In this document: piece by piece, positions 56,417 to 64,000 of the stretch
Numbering within the stretch: position 1 is the first letter of the stretch
Layout: every line of letters starts with the position of its first letter
Source: Planctomycetota bacterium
GTDB taxonomy: Bacteria > Planctomycetota > UBA1135 > UBA2386
DNA length: 64,000 nucleotides
Direction: 5' to 3'
NCBI GenBank assembly: GCA_020638655.1
Contig: JACKIC010000004.1
Span: forward strand, 422,610-486,609
Position numbers and translations under genes: made by a program
The notes under the pieces: model-generated
Databases searched by the model: none
What the model was told of the DNA's origin: nothing
What the model saw: only the letters and a program-made list of their open reading frames with translations

Positions 56417-57195
56417 GGAGCCGCCAACCCGCGTTGTTGTGGCTGCCCGCGAGCCTGGGCGCGCTGTTCTTCGTGCTGCCGCTGCTCGGCCTGTTGCTGC
56501 GCGCGCCGTGGGCCGAGTTCGTTGGCGAACTGCTGTCGCCACCAGTGCTGCAGGCGCTGTGGTTGTCGGTGCGCTGCGCGGCGCTCGCGACGCTGCTGAC
56601 GTTCGTGTTCGGGCTGCCGCTGGCGGTGTGGCTGGCGACCGCCGCCGGACCGTCGCGGACCGCGGTGCGCGTGCTGGTGACGCTGCCGATGGTGTTGCCG
56701 CCCGTGGTCGGCGGCGTCGCGCTGCTGCTGGCCTACGGTCGTCGCGGCCTGTTCGGGCAGTGGCTCGACGCCTGGTTCGGGCTGGTGTTGCCGTTCTCAC
56801 CGGTCGGCGTGGTGCTGGCCGCGACCTACGTGGCGATGCCGTTCTTCGTGCTCACCGTCGAAGCCGGGCTGCGCTCGTTCGACCACCGCTACGCCGACGC
56901 GGCGGCCTCGCTGGGCGCCGGTCCGTGGCGCGTGTTCACGCGCGTCACCCTGCCGATGATCGCGCCGTCGTTGGGCGCCGGCCTCGTCGTCGCCTTCGCG
57001 CGCGCTCTCGGTGAGTTCGGCGCCACGATCACCTTCGCCGGCAACCTGGCCGGAGAAACGCGCACGATGCCGCTCGCCGTCTACCAGGCGCTGCAGACCG
57101 ATCCGCAGGGCGCGATCGTGCTCAGCGTGCTGCTGGTGATGGTCGCGGCGCTGCTCCTGTTCCTGCTCCGGCGCCACTGGTTGAGGGTCGCATGA
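56413..57195 (+). CDS. modB: Molybdate ABC transporter permease ModB
   Basis: 260 residues from a GTG overlapping the modA stop. Five to six membrane segments. Permease signature: ADAAASLGAGPWRVFTRVTL, PMIAPSLGAGLVVAFARALG, EFGATITFAGNLAGETRTMP, the EAA-loop pattern of ModB/CysT. Forms the membrane channel with ModC. Overlaps modC by 4 nt (ATGA), so modABC are translationally coupled. Confidence 0.93.
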   Translation: MRSRQPALLWLPASLGALFFVLPLLGLLLRAPWAEFVGELLSPPVLQALWLSVRCAALATLLTFVFGLPLAVWLATAAGPSRTAVRVLVTLPMVLPPVVGGVALLLAYGRRGLFGQWLDAWFGLVLPFSPVGVVLAATYVAMPFFVLTVEAGLRSFDHRYADAAASLGAGPWRVFTRVTLPMIAPSLGAGLVVAFARALGEFGATITFAGNLAGETRTMPLAVYQALQTDPQGAIVLSVLLVMVAALLLFLLRRHWLRVA

Positions 57196-58244
57196 GCCTG
57201 TCCGCCGATTTCAGCGCCGCGGCCGGGAGCTTCGAACTCGCCGCGCGGCTGCAGGTGGGCGGCGGTGAGACCGTGGCGCTGGTCGGCCCCAACGGCGCCG
57301 GCAAGACCTCGGTGCTGCGCGCGGTCGCCGGCCTGCTGCCGATCCGCGCCGGCGTGATCCGCTTCGACGAGCAGGTGCTCGACGACGGCAGTCCTGCGGG
57401 TTTCGTGCCGCCCGAAGCGCGCGGCGTCGGCTTCGTCTTCCAGCAGCCGCTGCTGTTCCCGCACCTGTCGGTGATGGGCAACGTCGCGTTCGGCCTCGTG
57501 GCCCGCGGCATGGCCAGGCGCGCCGCGAACGCCCACGCCGCCGGCTGGCTCGACCGCGTCGGTCTGGCCGATCGCGCCCGCGCCATGCCCGGCGAACTGT
57601 CCGGTGGTCAGGCCCAGCGCGTCGCGCTCGCACGCGCCCTGGCGACCACGCCGCGCATCCTGCTGCTCGACGAGCCGCTCGCCGCCGCCGACGCCACGGC
57701 GCGCCTCGAACTGCGTCGGGAGCTGCGCAGCCAGCTGCAGCAGTTCGCCGGCGTGCGCCTGCTCGTCGCCCACGACGCCGTCGACGCGTTCGCGCTCGCC
57801 GACCGCATCGTCGTCGTCGAGCAGGGGCGCGTCGTGCAGGCCGGCACCGTCGCCGAGATCTGCGGCAGCCCGCGGTCGCGCTACGTCGCCGACCTCGTCG
57901 GCCTCAACTGCTTCTCGGGCACCGCCCGCGACGGCGTCATCGAACTGCCCAACGGCGCCAGGCTGGTCGCGTCCGGTGCGCGCGACGGGGCGGTGTTCGC
58001 CACCGTGCACCCGCACGCGATCTCGCTGTTCCGCGAGCGGCCGTCGGGTTCGCCGCGCAACGTCTGGCGGGCGCCGGTGCTCGGCATCGAGCCGGCGCTC
58101 GACTGCCAGCGCGTGCGGCTCGGCGGGGAGGTGCCCCTGGTCGCCGAGGTCACGGCGCGCGCGGTCAGCGAGCTGCAGCTGGCGACCGGCGGGGAGGTCT
58201 GGGTCGCGCTCAAGGCGACCGAAGTGCGCGTGCAGGCCGGCTGA
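57192..58244 (+). CDS. modC: Molybdate ABC transporter ATPase ModC
   Basis: 350 residues. Walker A GPNGAGKTSVLRAVAG, Q-loop FVFQQPLLFPHLSV, signature ELSGGQAQRVALARAL, Walker B ILLLDEPLAAAD, H-loop VAHDAVD. A single C-terminal TOBE-like module (about 280-348; VTARAVSELQLATGGEVWVA) can bind molybdate for trans-inhibition. Powers uptake through ModB. No ModE regulator or molybdenum riboswitch is seen in the window. Confidence 0.92.
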   Translation: MSLSADFSAAAGSFELAARLQVGGGETVALVGPNGAGKTSVLRAVAGLLPIRAGVIRFDEQVLDDGSPAGFVPPEARGVGFVFQQPLLFPHLSVMGNVAFGLVARGMARRAANAHAAGWLDRVGLADRARAMPGELSGGQAQRVALARALATTPRILLLDEPLAAADATARLELRRELRSQLQQFAGVRLLVAHDAVDAFALADRIVVVEQGRVVQAGTVAEICGSPRSRYVADLVGLNCFSGTARDGVIELPNGARLVASGARDGAVFATVHPHAISLFRERPSGSPRNVWRAPVLGIEPALDCQRVRLGGEVPLVAEVTARAVSELQLATGGEVWVALKATEVRVQAG

Positions 58245-58286
58245 TCGCCGGCGACCGCGGGCCCCCGCATGCGGCGCGGGAGGCGC

Positions 58287-58571
58287 TCAGATCTTCTTGA
58301 TGTGCGCCGAGACCAGCTTGGTCATCTCGAACATCGTGACCGTCTCCTTGCCGCCGAACACCGGCTTGAGGGCCGCATCGGCGTGGATGTTGGTCTTGAC
58401 CTTCTGGTCCTGCAGGCCGTTCTTCTTGATGTAGTCCCACAGCCGCTTGGTGATCTCGCTGCGCGGGATCGGGTCGCTGCCGACCACGACGGCGAGCAGC
58501 GCGTCCGGCTGGACGGGCTTCATCAGGGCGGGGTTGGCCTTCTTCTTCTTCTCGGGCTCTTGGCTGGTCAT
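58287..58571 (-). CDS. Stand-alone SWIB/MDM2-domain protein
   Basis: 94 residues from the ATG at 58571. A short Lys-rich N-terminus (MTSQEPEKKKKANPA) precedes one SWIB domain: LMKPVQPDALLAVVVGSDPI, PRSEITKRLWDYIKKNGLQD, INIHADAALKPVFGG-type segment (KTNIHADAALKPVFGGKETV) and MFEMTKLVSAHIKKI. The domain is eukaryotic-like (BAF60b/SWI-SNF) and in bacteria is known from Chlamydiae, Planctomycetota and topoisomerase fusions, where it is thought to bind nucleoid or topoisomerase proteins. Converges with modC. Confidence 0.88.
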   Translation of the reverse strand: MTSQEPEKKKKANPALMKPVQPDALLAVVVGSDPIPRSEITKRLWDYIKKNGLQDQKVKTNIHADAALKPVFGGKETVTMFEMTKLVSAHIKKI

Positions 58572-59004
58572 CGGTGGTTGTTCGGTGGGGGCTTGGCGCC
58601 GGACGTTCGTCGGCGCGTGGCGGGGGCACCAACTGCGGTGCGTCGCCCAAGGGATGATGGCGGGCGGGGGGCTGGTCGCAAGGCGCAGGGCGGATCTTCG
58701 GCAGAAAGGTCGGGGGTGGGGCGACCGCGAGACGGGGCTTGACGCGGCCCGATGGTCGTCAATTGCGCGGCGGGGCATCGGGTCGAGGGGATCGTCGGTG
58801 TGAGCGGTCCGGACCTGAGCCGCCGACCGTTCCTGCGCACACGCCAGCCTCGCTGCGGGCTCTTCGCGCAACCGACCAGGCCGCGCTGGACCGCCCCCGC
58901 GACGAAGAGGAAGCTTGCCGTGACTTCTTCGCGCCCATGCTGCGTCGCATCAACGAGTACCTCGGTCCCGATCTCGACCCGCGCGTGCCGGGAGGCGCGC
59001 CGCG
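58572..59004. other. 433-nt stretch with no confident gene; one weak small ORF
   Basis: Between the SWIB start and the osmoprotectant ATPase. A TTG-started frame, 58739-59008 (89 codons, or ~80 from 58760), ends with a protein-like segment (EEEACRDFFAPMLRRINEYL, then GPDLDPRVPGG). Its stop overlaps the ATPase GTG (GTGA), as coupled genes do here. The first half is Arg/Pro-rich noise, and no ribosome site or ATG start supports it. It could be a small uncharacterised gene feeding into the operon. The rest presumably carries the SWIB and ABC promoters; no clear -10/-35 pair was found. Confidence 0.35.
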
Positions 59005-59781
59005 GTGAACGCGCCGACGGCGATCCGGCTCGAGAGCGTCGGGCGCACGTTCGTGGGCGCCCACGGGCAGCCGGTCACGGCGCTGGCGGGGCTGGACCTC
59101 GAGATCGCGGTCGGGCAGACGGTCGCGCTGCTCGGTCCGAGCGGCTGCGGCAAGACGACGACGCTGCGCCTGATCAACCGCCTGATCGAGCCGACGTCCG
59201 GGCGGGTCCTCGTCGGTGGTCGCGACGCCGCGAGCATCGACCCGATCGAACTGCGTCGCGGCATGGGCTACGTGATCCAGAGCGGCGGGCTGTTCCCGCA
59301 CATGGACGTGAGCGCCAACATCGGCCTGTTGTGCGAGCTCGAAGGTCACGAGCGCGCGCGCATCGACGCCCGCGTCGACGAGCTGCTCGAGCTGGTCCGC
59401 CTGGACCCGGCGTCGTACCGGCACCGCTACCCCGGCGAGCTGTCGGGCGGCCAGCGGCAACGCGTCGGCGTCGCGCGCGCGCTCGCGCTCGATCCGCCGG
59501 TGCTGCTCATGGACGAACCGTTCGGCGCCCTCGACCCGATCACGCGCGGCGAGCTGCAGCGCGACTTCAAGGCGCTCGAGGCGCTCGTCGACAAGACGAT
59601 CGTGCTGGTCACGCACGACCTCGACGAGGCGTTCCTGCTCGCCGACCGGATCGCGGTGTTGCGCCGCGGCGAACTGCTGCAGTTCGCGACCCCGCAGGAG
59701 TTGATCGACCGACCGGCGGATCCGTGGCTCGCGCGCTTCGTCGCGGGCAGCCGCATCGCCGCGGGGGGCAGCGATGCGTGA
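59005..59781 (+). CDS. Osmoprotectant-type ABC transporter ATPase (OpuCA/ProV-like)
   Basis: 258 residues from the GTG at 59005. Walker A LLGPSGCGKTTTLRLINRLI, Q-loop YVIQSGGLFPHMDVSANI, signature LSGGQRQRVGVARALALDPP, Walker B VLLMDEPFGALDPITRGELQ, H-loop VLVTHDLDEA. The NRLIEPTSG and FPHMDV motifs are typical of the glycine-betaine/choline/carnitine (QAT) importers. No CBS domains follow, so osmotic gating must lie elsewhere. The stop overlaps the next gene's start by 8 nt: they form a two-gene importer. Confidence 0.9.
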   Translation: MNAPTAIRLESVGRTFVGAHGQPVTALAGLDLEIAVGQTVALLGPSGCGKTTTLRLINRLIEPTSGRVLVGGRDAASIDPIELRRGMGYVIQSGGLFPHMDVSANIGLLCELEGHERARIDARVDELLELVRLDPASYRHRYPGELSGGQRQRVGVARALALDPPVLLMDEPFGALDPITRGELQRDFKALEALVDKTIVLVTHDLDEAFLLADRIAVLRRGELLQFATPQELIDRPADPWLARFVAGSRIAAGGSDA

Positions 59782-61333
59782 GCTGCTCGCAGCGGCGTTC
59801 GCGGCGTTGTCGGTCGTCGCATTGCCCGGCCAGTCGAGTTCGGCGCCGGCGGCGCAGCGCTTCGTGGTCGCCAGCAAGAACTTCACCGAGTCGGCGATCC
59901 TCGCCGAGATGATCGCGCTGACCGTCGCCGAACACACCGCGCTGCAGGTCGAACACAAGACCGGCCTCGGCGGCACGATGATCTGCTTCGAGGCGCTGCG
60001 ACAGGGCGACATCGATTGTTATCCGGACTACACGGGCACCGGCTGGGCGATCGTGCTCAAGGAGCCTGCGAAGATCTCCGACCCGCTGCGCGCCTTCACA
60101 CACGTGCAGCGTCGCTACCGCGAGCTCTACGACATCGAGTGGATGGCGCCGTTCGGGCTGCAGAACAGCTACGCGCTGGCGATGCGCGAGGCGCAGGCCG
60201 ATGCGCTCGGCGTGGTCACGATCTCGGATCTCGTGGCGCACGCGCCGGAGCTGCGCGCGGCGTTCAGCATCGAGTTCCACGACCGCGAGGACGGCTGGGC
60301 CGGGCTGCGCGCGCACTACGGGCTGCGCTTCGCCGAGGTGCGGCCGATGGAGCACGGTCTGGCCTACGAGGCGCTGGCCGGCGAGGTCGTCGACGTGATC
60401 GACGCCTACACGACCGACGGCAAGCTGCCGCGTTACCACCTGCGCACGCTGCGCGACGACAGGGGCTTCTTCCCGCCGTACCACGCCGCGCCGCTCGTGC
60501 GCGGCGAGGTGCTGCGTGCCCACCCCGAGCTGCGCACGGCGCTCGGCCGGCTCGCCTACGTGCTCGACGATGCGACCATGACCGGCCTCAACTACGAGGT
60601 CGAGGAGAAGGGGCGCATGGTCCGCGACGTGGCGCGCGAGTTCCTGCAGAGCCGCGACGTGCTCGGCCCGGGCGGCGTCTCCCGCCCGGAGGTCACGCGC
60701 AGCGCGCTGCTGCCGTTCTTGTGGGATCGCCGGTGGCAGACGCTGTGGCTGATCGGCGAACATCTCTACCTGAGCCTGCTCGCGGTCCTGCTGGCCGCGG
60801 CGTTCGCGGTGCCGCTCGGCATCGCGATCCGCGACCGCCGCTTCGCCGAACGCCTCGCGCTCGGTGCCGCCGGCGTGGTGCAGACGATCCCGAGCCTCGC
60901 GCTGTTGATGTTCCTGATCGCGATCCCGGGCTTCGGCCTGTCGGAGCGCTCGGCGATCTTCGCGCTGTTCCTCTACGCGCTGCTGCCGATCCTGCGCAAC
61001 ACCGTCACTGGTCTGCGCGGCGTCGACCCGGTGCTGGTCGACGCGGCGACCGGGATCGGGCTGACCCCGGCGCAGATCCTGCGGCGCGTGCAGCTGCCGC
61101 TGGCCGTGCCGACGATCATGGCCGGCGTGCGCACCGCCACCGTGATCGGTATCGGCGTCGCCACGCTCGCGGCGTTCATCGGCGCCGGCGGCCTCGGCGG
61201 CCCGATCGTGCAGGGCCTCTACCTCAACGACGTCAACCTGATCCTCGCCGGCGCGATCCCGGCGGCGCTGCTCGCGCTGCTCGCCGATCGCGCGCTGGGG
61301 TTCGTCGAGCGGCGGCTCGCGCCCAAGGGCTGA
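59774..61333 (+). CDS. Fused osmoprotectant binding protein and permease (OpuB/OpuC-like)
   Basis: 519 residues. Signal-like start (LLAAAFAALSVVALPGQ), then an OpuAC/ProX-type binding domain at about 28-300: FVVASKNFTESAILAEMIAL, TGLGGTMICFEALRQGDIDC, YPDYTGTGW, LNYEVEEKGR. After a linker comes a five-six helix permease (about 325-515): LYLSLLAVLLAAAFAVPLGI, QTIPSLALLMFLIAIPGFG, RNTVTGLRGVDPVLVDAATG with the EAA loop GIGLTPAQILRRVQLPLAVP. The binding domain comes first; the better-known fusions carry it after the permease. Imports betaine-like or related amines or, as in EgtU systems, a thiol such as ergothioneine; substrate uncertain. Confidence 0.9.
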   Translation: MRELLAAAFAALSVVALPGQSSSAPAAQRFVVASKNFTESAILAEMIALTVAEHTALQVEHKTGLGGTMICFEALRQGDIDCYPDYTGTGWAIVLKEPAKISDPLRAFTHVQRRYRELYDIEWMAPFGLQNSYALAMREAQADALGVVTISDLVAHAPELRAAFSIEFHDREDGWAGLRAHYGLRFAEVRPMEHGLAYEALAGEVVDVIDAYTTDGKLPRYHLRTLRDDRGFFPPYHAAPLVRGEVLRAHPELRTALGRLAYVLDDATMTGLNYEVEEKGRMVRDVAREFLQSRDVLGPGGVSRPEVTRSALLPFLWDRRWQTLWLIGEHLYLSLLAVLLAAAFAVPLGIAIRDRRFAERLALGAAGVVQTIPSLALLMFLIAIPGFGLSERSAIFALFLYALLPILRNTVTGLRGVDPVLVDAATGIGLTPAQILRRVQLPLAVPTIMAGVRTATVIGIGVATLAAFIGAGGLGGPIVQGLYLNDVNLILAGAIPAALLALLADRALGFVERRLAPKG

Positions 61334-61346
61334 GCCTCGCCGCTTC

Positions 61347-63905
61347 TCAGTCGGCCCGCATGCGGTTGCGGTCGACGCTGGTGAAGCCGCCGAGCACCGG
61401 GCCGCTGGTCCGCACGCCGATGCCCTGCACGGCGAAGCGCAGTCCCTCGAGCGACGGCCACGACGGCAGCGAGAAGGTCGCCGACTGGCCGGTCAGCAGC
61501 AGCGCCGGCGCCAGCGAGGCGTTCGGGAAGCCGATCAGCGCGACGCCGAAGCCGGGCACCAGCTGACCCGTGGGCGGGTTGAGGCTGACCAGGAAGCCGC
61601 CGATGCCCGGCGGGCCCTGCAGCGTGAAGCTCATCGTCGTGCCGAGCACGGGGGCGCCGACGACGGCCATCGCGAACGGCGCGAGCTCGTGCGCGCCCAT
61701 GTCGGGCAGCAGGCTGCCCGTCAGCGCGTGGTCCTGCAGTCGCGAGGTCTCGTCGATGTCCTTCTGCACCGACACCGCCGTCGCGAGGTCCGCGGCGTCG
61801 AGGCAGGGTGAGCTCGGCAGCAGGCGCAGGTCGCCGCCAGCCGGGTTGGCGAACTGCGGGTCCAGCGCGATGTTGCCGGTCACGCCGGCGAAGTCGCCGC
61901 AGCTGGCGGCGACGTCCGCGGCGCCGAGGCCGGCGAAGTTGCCGCCGGTGTTGTTCCAGGAGATCGAGTTCAGGACCTGGCCGACCCAGGCGCCGGTGCG
62001 GCTGATGCCGGCGCCGCCGCAGGCGGTCACCGTGGCGTGCCGGACCGCGAAGGTCGCGTTGCCCAGCTGGATGCCGTCGCCGGCGGCGGCGAACACGACG
62101 GCGTTGTCGAGGTGCCCCGCGATCCGGTCGATCTTCAGACCGACGCTGCCGGAGCGATCGACGCGCACGCCGTGCAGCTCGACCAGGCTCGACGCGCATT
62201 GCAGCGCGTTGCCGGCGCGGCCGGCGAAGCGCACGATCGCGTTCTCGATACGGCCGCTGGACTGCGTCGAACCGCCGCCGAACCAGAGGTTCTCCCAGTC
62301 GCCGGGGGCCGGTGAGGTCGCGTTGCCGTCGCCGTTGGAGTCGCCGCCATAGGTGTCGTCGAGCACCGACGTCAGCACGACGGGCTGCCGGGCGGTGCCG
62401 AGGATCTCGAGTTGTCCGCCGCTGTTGACCTGGATGGTCGAGGCGAACCGGTTGCTCCACTTGACGATCACGCCGGCCTCGAGGGTCAGGCTGCCGCCGC
62501 CCTGGATCGGGATGCGGTTGCCGACCTCGAGCACGTCGCCGGGATACATGCCCGGCACGATCGTGATCGCGGTCGTGACGTTGTCCGAGAGCACTCGGAA
62601 CGCGTCGCCGCCGGCGTTGTTGATCGCGGAGTTGCCCGAGCAGGCCGCGACCTCCGTCAGCGACATGTCCCGCGCCGAACGCCCGCCGTTGTCGCGGATC
62701 GAGCAGCCGCGCAGGCTCGCCGGCGGGTTCGCCGTGTTGCCGAACGACAGGCCGTCTCCTGCCGACTGCTCCACGGTGCACGCCTCGAACGCCGCCGAGG
62801 AGCCGTGCAGGCGGATCGCCGGATAGGCGCCGTAGCCGCCGAAACGCATCAGGGCGTGGTGGAAGGTCGAGGTGTCGCCGGGCTGCAGCTCGAGGCCGGT
62901 CCAGTCGCCCGGCTGCGGCGTCGTCGTGTTGCCGTCGTTCTGCGTGTCGCCGCCGTGCGCGTCGTCCCGGATCGAGGTGAGGACCACGGGTGCCAGCGAC
63001 GTGCCTTGCGCGTCGATCGTGCCGCCGGCCGAGGTCAGCGACGTGTATTGGCTGCCGAACTTGACGACCGTACCCGCCGGGAGCGTCAGCGTGAGTCCGG
63101 TGGGCACCCGCGGCGCGTTCACGCTGTTGGTGTCGATCACGAACACGCCGTTGCCGTTGATCGTGTGCAGCGGATCCAGGGTCAGGTTGGCGGTCAGCTG
63201 GCCAGCGTTGCGGATGCGCGCGTAGTCGCCACCGGCGCAGAACTGGGCCGTGTTGTTCTGGAATTGCATGATGTGGTCGAGGTGCAGGCCGTCGACGGGG
63301 ATGCCCGCGAGGTACTCGAACGTGCACCATTCGATCGTCGCGGTGGCCGCGTCGACGATGCCGCTGGCGGCGCCCTGGTCGACGAGGCAGTGCCGCAGCA
63401 CCGAGGGCTGGTTGTGCAGCAGCAGTGTCGCCCCGCTCGCCGAGCCGCCGAAGCGGATCCGGCAGTGCTCGAGGTGCGCGGTGCCGCCGACATCGATGTT
63501 GCTCCAGTCGCCGGGCAACGGGACCGTGATCGCGCCGTTGCCGTTCGAGTCGCCGCCGACCGAGTCGTCGTGGATCGAGGAGATCTCGATGCGGTTCTGG
63601 GCCGTGCCGATCGCCAGCAGGGTCCCGCCGACGGCGAAGGCGCCGCCTACCTTGAGGACCACCCCGGGCTGGACCGTCAATGTCTGCCCGGCCGGGACGC
63701 TGATGCCGCCCCAGCCCTGGCCGCTGACGATGTGGTAGACGTTCCCGGTCAGCAGCGGCCCGCCGTTGCCGTCGTAGACCTGGCCGTTGAGCAGGATCGG
63801 GCTCTGGCCGGCCGCCGCGACCGACAGCAGGCAGAGGGCGAGGCCGCGCGCCGCGAGCAGCGCGCGGGCGCAAGGAGAGGGGGAAGTCGGGGCGTCGTGG
63901 CACAT
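61347..63905 (-). CDS. Secreted right-handed beta-helix protein with calcium-loop repeats
   Basis: 852 residues from the ATG at 63905, with AGGAG seven nt upstream. Signal peptide near ALCLLSVAAAGQ. Three large repeats each carry a calcium-loop-like motif (DDSVGGDSNGNGA, DDAHGGDTQNDGN, DDTYGGDSNGDGN) followed by a PGDW turn. Many short strands (LEHCRIRFGG, FEACTVEQSAGDGLSFGN, NALQCASSLVELHGVRVDRS) suggest a pectate-lyase-like beta-helix. The last ~105 residues (GVALIGFPNASLAPALLLTG ... LPSWPSLEGLRFAVQGIGV) match the tail shared with other secreted proteins here. Polysaccharide lyase or adhesion role possible; no lyase active site is identified. Confidence 0.82.
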   Translation of the reverse strand: MCHDAPTSPSPCARALLAARGLALCLLSVAAAGQSPILLNGQVYDGNGGPLLTGNVYHIVSGQGWGGISVPAGQTLTVQPGVVLKVGGAFAVGGTLLAIGTAQNRIEISSIHDDSVGGDSNGNGAITVPLPGDWSNIDVGGTAHLEHCRIRFGGSASGATLLLHNQPSVLRHCLVDQGAASGIVDAATATIEWCTFEYLAGIPVDGLHLDHIMQFQNNTAQFCAGGDYARIRNAGQLTANLTLDPLHTINGNGVFVIDTNSVNAPRVPTGLTLTLPAGTVVKFGSQYTSLTSAGGTIDAQGTSLAPVVLTSIRDDAHGGDTQNDGNTTTPQPGDWTGLELQPGDTSTFHHALMRFGGYGAYPAIRLHGSSAAFEACTVEQSAGDGLSFGNTANPPASLRGCSIRDNGGRSARDMSLTEVAACSGNSAINNAGGDAFRVLSDNVTTAITIVPGMYPGDVLEVGNRIPIQGGGSLTLEAGVIVKWSNRFASTIQVNSGGQLEILGTARQPVVLTSVLDDTYGGDSNGDGNATSPAPGDWENLWFGGGSTQSSGRIENAIVRFAGRAGNALQCASSLVELHGVRVDRSGSVGLKIDRIAGHLDNAVVFAAAGDGIQLGNATFAVRHATVTACGGAGISRTGAWVGQVLNSISWNNTGGNFAGLGAADVAASCGDFAGVTGNIALDPQFANPAGGDLRLLPSSPCLDAADLATAVSVQKDIDETSRLQDHALTGSLLPDMGAHELAPFAMAVVGAPVLGTTMSFTLQGPPGIGGFLVSLNPPTGQLVPGFGVALIGFPNASLAPALLLTGQSATFSLPSWPSLEGLRFAVQGIGVRTSGPVLGGFTSVDRNRMRAD

Positions 63906-64000
63906 GGGAGGTCTCCTGGGGTTGGTCTTTCCCTTCCGGTCGCAATCGGGCGCCCGGATGTGCCACGCAGTTGTGGATTCTCGCCTGCGATTCCGGGGGG
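63906..64000 (-). promoter_or_regulatory. Leader of the beta-helix gene
   Basis: 95 nt upstream of the start, reaching the window edge. It holds the ribosome site AGGAG at about 63914-63918 on the minus strand. No promoter hexamers are convincing, and the region may be cut by the window end. Confidence 0.3.

Noticed and set aside
58752..59912. 386-codon frame across the SWIB-ABC spacer and the ATPase gene
   Set aside because: It overlaps the ATPase in the wrong frame and becomes Arg/Pro/Ala-rich noise.

Overview
The window is a gene-dense, very GC-rich bacterial chromosome segment with about 50 protein genes and no rRNA, tRNA or CRISPR array that I can recognise. I infer a member of the Planctomycetota. 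The grounds are an ECF sigma factor coupled to a membrane Ser/Thr kinase with TPRs, a second kinase fused to a formylglycine-generating-enzyme-like domain, a sulfatase, paired sugar oxidoreductase and isomerase genes, a stand-alone SWIB protein, and several secreted proteins with unrelated front modules but a similar ~100-130 residue tail. Many long reading frames lie opposite or inside real genes; they are artefacts of GC-rich third positions and are left out.

Layout. 1-10 kb: a sensor fused to a sigma-54 activator domain, a small secreted protein, a short lipoprotein secretin next to a GspK-like minor pseudopilin (type II secretion or pilus-like pair), a TetR regulator, and three translationally coupled genes for membrane sugar transfer (small membrane protein, GT-C-like enzyme, GT2 enzyme). 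10.9-16.4 kb: a secreted RCC1-repeat protein of atypical composition, a decayed copy of the GT2 3' end, a nine-haem secreted cytochrome and an outer-membrane barrel. 16.4-24.6 kb: nucleotide-sugar dehydrogenase, TPR-like secreted protein, PGPGW-type membrane protein, histone-deacetylase-fold hydrolase, SpoU/TrmJ-type methyltransferase, sulfatase and RlmM-type methyltransferase. 24.6-27.5 kb: two secreted proteins, one with kelch-like motifs. 27.6-31.4 kb: both subunits of DNA topoisomerase VI (B then A) downstream of mqnA (futalosine menaquinone pathway). 31.4-37 kb: redoxin, kinase/TPR gene, ECF sigma factor, a REP-associated-type tyrosine transposase (RAYT) flanked by inverted copies of a palindromic repeat, and a bacilliredoxin. 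37-47 kb: a giant FG-GAP lipoprotein, an Rpn-family nuclease, GFO/IDH/MocA oxidoreductase, sugar isomerase and the kinase-FGE fusion. 47-58 kb: hybrid histidine kinase, nitroreductase, a HEAT-repeat/anchored-protein pair, a second histidine kinase and modABC. 58-64 kb: SWIB protein, an osmoprotectant-type ABC ATPase plus a fused binding-protein/permease, and a beta-helix secreted protein.

The most notable signal is a five-member family of palindromic repeats (about 21.3, 22.1, 32.0, 35.3 and 36.5 kb) built around a GGGTACAAACCACA core. Two members flank the RAYT gene as perfect 17-bp inverted repeats. Another forms a 77-bp element with 27-bp perfect arms, like a non-autonomous derivative, and some copies sit directly in front of start codons. 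Other points of interest are bacterial topoisomerase VI, the recurring secreted C-terminal domain, the remnant of a second GT2 gene, and an apparent double frameshift at the end of the kinase/TPR gene.
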